Positions 59,486-64,000 of a stretch of DNA of 64,000 bases are shown one piece after another; the first letter of the stretch is position 1, and every line of letters begins with the position of its first letter. The notes beneath the pieces were generated by a model. That model made no database searches. It saw only the letters and a list, made by a program, of their open reading frames with translations, and was not told the DNA's origin. The stretch covers positions 124,001 to 188,000 of the forward strand of contig NZ_JAGIPG010000004.1 in the NCBI RefSeq assembly GCF_017877055.1. Direction: 5' to 3'. The DNA comes from Neorhizobium galegae (GTDB taxonomy: Bacteria > Pseudomonadota > Alphaproteobacteria > Rhizobiales > Rhizobiaceae). The position numbers and the translations under genes are program-made.

Positions 59486-60070
59486 ATGTCGAACAACCAG
59501 ATCTCCCGTGCCCCGCGCGGCAACGACCAGTGGCTCAAGCAGTATTACTTTACCAGAGCGGCCTTCTCAGTGCTGTGGGTCGCGGCTGCATTGACTGCCG
59601 GACGGCATTCCTTTGCGGTGGCTGCCGCACTGCTGATCATCTATCCCGCTTGGGATGCACTCGCGAACGTTGTCGATGCGGCCAGGAGCGGTGGCCTTGC
59701 CGCCAACCGGAGCCAAGCGATCAACGTCGCAGCGAGCTCGGTCATGATGATTGCCGTGATCCTGGCGCTGACAATGAACATGAACTGGGTTCTCGGCGCT
59801 TTCGGCCTCTGGGCGATCTTTTCAGGGCTGTTGCAGCTTGGGACTGCCGTGCAGCGTTGGAAAACGAGTGGAGGTCAGTGGGCGATGATTTTGAGCGGTG
59901 GCCAATCCGCTGTGGCCGGCGCGCTCTTCATCTTTCAAGCGCAAATGCCGCAGGAGCCTTCTATCTCCACGGTCGCGGGGTACGCTGGCGTCGGGGCATT
60001 CTACTTCCTGGTTTCGGCAATATGGCTGACGATCGCCCTGTCGCGTCGCAGTATGCATCCCATCTCGTAA
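59486..60070 (+). CDS. DUF308-type membrane protein
   Basis: 194 aa with about six hydrophobic segments: YYFTRAAFSVLWVAAALTAG, HSFAVAAALLIIYPAWDALA, SSVMMIAVILALTMNMNWVL, GAFGLWAIFSGLLQLGTAVQ. The repeated short-helix pattern recalls DUF308/HdeD acid-resistance membrane proteins. GGAAGAAAAC precedes the ATG. It probably belongs to the same transcription unit as the upstream redox genes, but no function can be assigned. Confidence 0.82.
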   Translation: MSNNQISRAPRGNDQWLKQYYFTRAAFSVLWVAAALTAGRHSFAVAAALLIIYPAWDALANVVDAARSGGLAANRSQAINVAASSVMMIAVILALTMNMNWVLGAFGLWAIFSGLLQLGTAVQRWKTSGGQWAMILSGGQSAVAGALFIFQAQMPQEPSISTVAGYAGVGAFYFLVSAIWLTIALSRRSMHPIS

Positions 60071-60111
60071 GCTCTACCTCGCGCCAATGAAACCGCTTGG
60101 AAGATATTCAA

Positions 60112-60408
60112 ATGATGACGCATGATCCGGCAGAGCAACTTGCTTCCTATCGGAGGACCATCGACAACCTGGATTCAGCTCTCCTCTATATCCTAGCTGA
60201 ACGCTTTCGCTGTACCGAGCAAGTCGGCCACTTGAAAGCCGAACGGGCGATGCCGGCGATCGATAACGAGCGAGAGCGACGCCAATTGGATCGACTGAGG
60301 AATATCGCCAATGATGTCGGCCTAAGTCAGCACTTTGTCGAAGGGCTGATGAGAATGATCGTGGGTGCTGTGGTGGAGCGGCACAGGGAGATTGCGGCCG
60401 AGAAGTAA
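60112..60408 (+). CDS. Chorismate mutase (AroQ class)
   Basis: 98 aa, all-helical AroQ fold: ASYRRTIDNLDSALLYILAE with the catalytic Arg region, RFRCTEQVGHLKAERAMPAI (Arg and Lys active-site residues), and DRLRNIANDVGLSQHFVEGL. It converts chorismate to prephenate; isochorismate-pyruvate lyase (PchB-like) activity is an alternative in this fold. ATG 60112 has GGAAGA 7 nt upstream. No other aromatic-biosynthesis gene is near. Confidence 0.87.
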   Translation: MMTHDPAEQLASYRRTIDNLDSALLYILAERFRCTEQVGHLKAERAMPAIDNERERRQLDRLRNIANDVGLSQHFVEGLMRMIVGAVVERHREIAAEK

Positions 60409-60488
60409 AGTGTCTGCCGAGCCTGTCTCCTACCGCAGCGGTTGAATGCAGCCGGACGGCAGGGAAAATCAAATCTTCTTCGGGCGGC

Positions 60489-61358
60489 TTACCATGCGGG
60501 CGCATTCGCGAGATGGTCCGATACGGTCGAGATGAACGCGCGAAGACGCTGAAGACGTCGTAGGTCCCGGTGATATCCCATCCAGATGTCTCGCGCCGGC
60601 GGGGGCTTGGGCAGTTCCAATCTGCGGATACCCGGGATCTGATTGCCCACTACGCGGGGCAGGACGGCGATCCCTACGCCCTGCTTGCACATTCGCCCCT
60701 GGACGTTGCGGTTGTTCGATCGCAGGACGGGTCTCGCGTTCGGGAAACTCTCGACGAGCCAGGCGATATCGGGGAACTGCCCGGTCGAAGTATCGTGGGT
60801 GATCAGCCGGAAACCAGTCCCGTCGCCATATTTGGGGTCAGGCGACTCCTCGGCGATGTAGACGCCGTATTCGAGCCTGAAGAGCCGCCGCTGAATGACA
60901 TCGGCAGTGTTGAACGGAACGATACGAAAAGCGACGTCGGCCTCCCTTTGGGCGAGGTTGAACAGGCGAGTGCCGGTCAGGATCTCGACGTCTACATTAG
61001 GGTAGGCTTTCGAGAAATCTGCCAGGATGGGAGGCAGGACATAGGCGCCGAACCAGTCCGCTGATGAGATACGCAGATTGCCTTTGAGGTTTTGCTCCTG
61101 CCCTGCAAGCCGACGCTCCATGGCCAGCGCGCCCTCTTCCATCTGCTCTGCCAGCGTGATGATCCCATGGCCCTCCTCGGTCAGCACGAGACCGTCCGCA
61201 GTCCGCTGGAAGAGTGTGTGGCCGATCGCCTCCTCAAGGGCGCGCAGCCGTCTGCCGACCGTCGGATGGCTTGTATGAAGGGCACGCGCAGCGCCGCCGA
61301 GCGTGCCGGATCGCGCAATAGCAAGGAAGATTTTTACGTCACTCCATTCCACAGCCAT
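60489..61358 (-). CDS. LysR-family transcriptional regulator
   Basis: 289 aa. HTH DVKIFLAIARSGTLGGAARA, TSHPTVGRRLRALEEAIGHT; effector domain ISSADWFGAYVLPPILADFS and GVGIAVLPRVVGNQIPGIRR. The HPTVGRRLRALEE form marks a subgroup common near oxidoreductases. It is divergent from the SDR-hydrolase-VOC cluster, with a GAAGT-N11-ACTTC site between, so it is the likely regulator. Confidence 0.91.
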   Translation of the reverse strand: MAVEWSDVKIFLAIARSGTLGGAARALHTSHPTVGRRLRALEEAIGHTLFQRTADGLVLTEEGHGIITLAEQMEEGALAMERRLAGQEQNLKGNLRISSADWFGAYVLPPILADFSKAYPNVDVEILTGTRLFNLAQREADVAFRIVPFNTADVIQRRLFRLEYGVYIAEESPDPKYGDGTGFRLITHDTSTGQFPDIAWLVESFPNARPVLRSNNRNVQGRMCKQGVGIAVLPRVVGNQIPGIRRLELPKPPPARDIWMGYHRDLRRLQRLRAFISTVSDHLANAPAW

Positions 61359-61380
61359 GCCCTTACAAAAATGAACGTCG

Positions 61381-61401
61381 GAAGTACAATACTGTCACTT
61401 C
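61381..61401. promoter_or_regulatory. LysR-type T-N11-A box
   Basis: GAAGT (61381-61385), 11 bp, ACTTC (61397-61401): a perfect 5-bp inverted repeat with LysR geometry, between the divergent LysR (start 61358) and SDR (start 61463) genes. A second, looser copy AAGT-N10-ACTT follows at 61402-61419. Confidence 0.6.
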
Positions 61402-61462
61402 AAGTACAAATATAAACTTCTAGATTCAAGTCATCTTTTGAAAACAACTCGGAGACAAACTG

Positions 61463-62287
61463 ATGAAAACCTGGCTCATCACAGGCTGCTCAAGCGGCTT
61501 CGGCGAGCGGCTCGCGCTCGCTGCAGCACAGCGCGGTGATCAGGTCGTCGCGACGGCCCGCAATGTCAAAACGATCGAAGACGTGGCTCAGCCTTTCGGC
61601 GGCCGGATGATCACCTTGCCGCTCGACGTGACGGATGCGGCGGCAGCCAAGGCCGCAGTCGCAAAGGCGGTTGAGACATTCGGCGGCTTTGATGTCCTCG
61701 TGAACAATGCCGGCTATGGACTGTTCGGCGCGATCGAGGAGGGCACTCCCGATGAATATCGGCCGATGTTCGAGGTGAATGTCTTCGGTCTGATCGAAAC
61801 CACCAAAGCAGCCTTACCAGTCCTCCGACGTTCGGGCGGAACGATTGTCAACATGTCCTCCGGGGCAGGCATCGCGGGCAGCGGCGGTGGCGGCTATTAC
61901 AATGCCGCCAAGTTTGCCGTGGAAGGGCTTTCCGAAGCGCTCGCCGGCGAGCTGAAGCCATTCGGCATCCGCGTGCTGATCGTTGAGCCTGGTCCATTCC
62001 GCACGGACTTCCTTGGACGTTCGATCACGATGGTGGCCAACGAGATGCCAGAATACGCCGCGAGCTCGCGCAAGCATTATCGCCAAACTAATAACGGCAA
62101 TCAGGCAGGCGATCCTGACAAGGCGATCGCGGTGATACTGCAAGCCGTCGATGCCGATAACGCCCCGCTTCATTTGCCGCTTGGCCCCGCCGCGCATTCA
62201 ATCGCTGAGCGAAAGCTGGCTTCCTTTCGCAGCGATATCGATACCTGGCGCGACATCACGATTGCCACCGATTTCGACCGGCACTGA
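61463..62287 (+). CDS. SDR-family oxidoreductase
   Basis: 274 aa: TGCSSGFGERLALAAAQRGD, DVLVNNAGYGLFGAIEEGTP, NMSSGAGIAGSGGGGYYNAA with YYNAAK catalytic pair, IVEPGPFRTDFLGRS. Same length and C-terminal plan as the SDR at 55169; the two are diverged members of one subgroup. First gene of a divergent unit opposite a LysR regulator. Confidence 0.91.
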   Translation: MKTWLITGCSSGFGERLALAAAQRGDQVVATARNVKTIEDVAQPFGGRMITLPLDVTDAAAAKAAVAKAVETFGGFDVLVNNAGYGLFGAIEEGTPDEYRPMFEVNVFGLIETTKAALPVLRRSGGTIVNMSSGAGIAGSGGGGYYNAAKFAVEGLSEALAGELKPFGIRVLIVEPGPFRTDFLGRSITMVANEMPEYAASSRKHYRQTNNGNQAGDPDKAIAVILQAVDADNAPLHLPLGPAAHSIAERKLASFRSDIDTWRDITIATDFDRH

Positions 62288-62337
62288 GCGCTGGCCGCAA
62301 CCTCATTTCTGAACTTTAAACCGACTGGAAAATTATC

Positions 62338-63186
62338 ATGAGTGCATCTCTGGAGGGGTTCACCCAACAACTTGTGCTGGTGAATGGCATCCGGATCAAC
62401 GCCGTCACCGCGGGCTCCGGTCCGCCGATCCTTCTGCTTCACGGATGGCCGGAAACGTGGTGGGAATGGCACCATGTGATGCCGCTACTGGCCGAGCATT
62501 TCAGCGTGGTGGCCATCGATCTGCGCGGCGCCGGCTTTTCCGACTGCCCGCTTGACGGCTATGACAAGTCGACGATGGCGTGCGACGCGCACGAGGTCAT
62601 GGTTGCCCTTGGGCATGAACGCTACGCCGTGTGCGGCCATGACATTGGTGGAATGGTGGCTTTGCCCCAAGCCGCCATTTACCGGGAGGCTGTTACTCAC
62701 CTGGCCGTCCTCGACGTTCCGCTGCCAGGCTGGAGCCAATGGGAGGCGACGACTGCGAAGATCTGGCACTTCGCCTTCCATATGAACCGTGACCTCCCTG
62801 AGCGCCTCATCCATGGTCGTGAGTATGACTATATCTCGGCCTTCATGGCGGAGCGATTCTACGATCACAGCACCTTCGAAACAGCGGACATCGAAATCTA
62901 CGCGAAAGCGATGGCGCTTCCTGGGCGCACGCGTGGTGGCATGGAATGGTATCGCACCCTTGCTGGCGATCATGCCGCCGCGCTTGAGTACAAGAAGCAA
63001 CCGCTCGACATCCCGGTGCTTGGACTTGGCGGCGACAAGCGCTTTGGCGGCCAAATGGTCCCGATGCTCAAGGAGTTCGCTAGCAACGTAACAGGCGGCG
63101 CGATTCCGCGATGCAGCCATTATGTCGCGGACGAGCGTCCGGATGAAGTGGCCGCCGCTCTGGTCGATTTCCTCAAGGTTAACTGA
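62338..63186 (+). CDS. Alpha/beta hydrolase, epoxide-hydrolase/haloacetate-dehalogenase type
   Basis: 282 aa. LLLHGWPETWWEW is the HGxP oxyanion motif of this branch. The nucleophile elbow GHDIGGMV carries Asp102 rather than Ser, which marks epoxide hydrolases and haloalkane/haloacetate dehalogenases. The C-terminal His lies in CSHYVADERPDEV. No signal peptide. It is preceded by the SDR and followed by a VOC protein in one cluster, suggesting a small detoxification or catabolic unit. Confidence 0.88.
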   Translation: MSASLEGFTQQLVLVNGIRINAVTAGSGPPILLLHGWPETWWEWHHVMPLLAEHFSVVAIDLRGAGFSDCPLDGYDKSTMACDAHEVMVALGHERYAVCGHDIGGMVALPQAAIYREAVTHLAVLDVPLPGWSQWEATTAKIWHFAFHMNRDLPERLIHGREYDYISAFMAERFYDHSTFETADIEIYAKAMALPGRTRGGMEWYRTLAGDHAAALEYKKQPLDIPVLGLGGDKRFGGQMVPMLKEFASNVTGGAIPRCSHYVADERPDEVAAALVDFLKVN

Positions 63187-63257
63187 AGCTCTGCACTGCA
63201 GGCGAGTTGCGCCCGCACCCATCGCGTTCGATCGCTTAAACAAGAAAGGAAAACATC

Positions 63258-63788
63258 ATGACCCCACCTGTCATTCACGGCGTCAACCACATCGGCATCA
63301 CGGTGCCCGACATCGAAGCAGCAAAATCATTCCTGGTAGAAGCTTTTGGCGGCCAGGTGATCTACCAGTCCTTCGGACCGCAGGATCCGCCGAGACAAGG
63401 ACCAGAATTCGAGCGGGCCACTGGCGCTTTCCCTGGAACGATCGTGCGTGCGCAGGCGATGGTGAAGATCGGAACCGGACCGGATATCGAGCTCTTCGAA
63501 ATGCACGGCCCCGAACAAGCGCGGCCGGTTAGACCGAGCGACATCGGCATCACGCACTTCGGCGTCTACACCGACGACATCGACGCATCGGTAGCGCGCT
63601 TCGAAAAGGCCGGAGGCACCGCGCTTACCGCGCCGCGCGCTATTCCGTACGCAACCGAAAAAGGTCCAGGAAACAAGGTCTGCTACTGCCGCATGCCATG
63701 GGGCACGACGATTGAGTTTATCACCACGCCCGACCGGATGGGCTATCACGACCAAACGGATCTGCGCAGGTGGCAGGACGGCGAATGA
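63258..63788 (+). CDS. VOC-family (glyoxalase/dioxygenase-like) protein
   Basis: 176 aa with two beta-alpha-beta-beta-beta modules: HGVNHIGITVPDIEAAKSFL with a metal-type His, IELFEMHGPEQ (Glu ligand), THFGVYTDDIDASVARFEKA (second His), and TTIEFITTP (second Glu). The four metal-ligand positions of glyoxalase I-like enzymes are therefore present. AAGGAAAAC precedes the ATG. It overlaps the next gene by ATGA. Confidence 0.88.
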   Translation: MTPPVIHGVNHIGITVPDIEAAKSFLVEAFGGQVIYQSFGPQDPPRQGPEFERATGAFPGTIVRAQAMVKIGTGPDIELFEMHGPEQARPVRPSDIGITHFGVYTDDIDASVARFEKAGGTALTAPRAIPYATEKGPGNKVCYCRMPWGTTIEFITTPDRMGYHDQTDLRRWQDGE

Positions 63789-64000
63789 GCGTGAGCTTCG
63801 AACACAAAACGTCTCGCCGCAGCTTTCTATCGCTCTCGGCGATCGCTGCGGTCTCGGGGCTGGCAGGTTGCGCCTCCACCTCCGGCCCCGGCCGGCTGGT
63901 GGGGCAGCAACTGACGCCTGTCCCAGGTCCAATACGCCCCGTCCAGGTCGCCCCGGCGCCGACAGATGCCGAGTTGGCCGTCATGTACGGCCCGATTGAA
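63785..64000 (+). CDS. Exported lipoprotein, possible L,D-transpeptidase (runs off window end)
   Basis: 72 codons visible. TSRRSFLSLSAIAAVSGLAG followed by Cys gives a Tat-like twin-arginine signal with lipobox LAGC. The proline-rich linker ends DAELAVMYGPIE, resembling the region just before the YkuD domain in rhizobial L,D-transpeptidases, but the catalytic domain is outside the window. Start overlaps the VOC stop. Confidence 0.6.
   Translation, partial: MSVSFEHKTSRRSFLSLSAIAAVSGLAGCASTSGPGRLVGQQLTPVPGPIRPVQVAPAPTDAELAVMYGPIE

Noticed and set aside
1..64000. CRISPR arrays, tRNA or rRNA genes
   Set aside because: No regularly spaced direct repeats and no cloverleaf or rRNA-like sequences were seen in the window.

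Overview
The window is high-GC DNA from a member of the Rhizobiaceae (Rhizobium/Agrobacterium/Neorhizobium type), most likely from a repABC secondary replicon (plasmid or chromid). It opens with the 5' part of repB and a complete repA on the minus strand. Two long palindromes resembling RepB partition sites lie upstream of repA. Other alphaproteobacterial signs are the ACC deaminase pair acdS/acdR, the small rhizobial families DUF982, DUF2267 and DUF1488, IS6-family remnants, and a high density of ABC importers and one-component regulators. The rest of repB, and repC, lie outside the window.

Layout. 1-2.2 kb: repAB and candidate partition sites. 2.2-3.4 kb: no supported gene. 3.4-6.4 kb: a PLP desulfurase-like enzyme plus a persulfide-dioxygenase-like MBL protein, divergent from an Lrp regulator, probably for cysteine/persulfide breakdown. 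6.5-11.6 kb: a family-5 peptide-type ABC importer. 12.1-19.5 kb: a ROK regulator and a Ugp-type importer in one operon with a glycerophosphodiesterase and an inositol-monophosphatase-like enzyme. 19.5-23.4 kb: GST, MBL lactonase-like protein, alpha/beta hydrolase, LysR. 24.0-25.7 kb: Hsp20 and a DUF1488-DUF2267-DUF982 operon, each behind an FNR/FixK-type box. 26.1-27.5 kb: secreted hydrolase and OhrR-like MarR. 27.5-31.6 kb: acdR, acdS and a pyruvate-dehydrogenase-E1-like enzyme. 31.6-41.2 kb: a GAF regulator, GMC oxidoreductase, SDRs and their regulators, and an ArsR-SRPBCC-ClpP operon.

41.36-51.71 kb is the most distinctive region. It is a self-contained catabolic cassette: a LysR regulator divergent from three different N-carbamoylsarcosine-amidase-like cysteine hydrolases, a complete peptide-type ABC importer and an MFS transporter. 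It is bounded on both sides by inverted remnants of the same IS6-family left end, so it looks like a decayed composite transposon. The right-hand IS remnant is fused in frame to a hipA toxin fragment.

52.3-64 kb: several regulator/oxidoreductase pairs, then a TetR-controlled redox operon (DUF5666 periplasmic protein, cytochrome b561-like membrane protein, SUOX-fold molybdoenzyme), a DUF308 protein, a chorismate mutase, and a LysR-SDR-dehalogenase/epoxide-hydrolase-VOC cluster that runs off the window in a lipoprotein gene.

Taken together this is an accessory replicon of small regulated import/catabolism cassettes. The regulator is usually divergent from its targets, and the operator can often be seen as a palindrome in the shared intergenic space. 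All calls come from reading the sequence; no database search was run.
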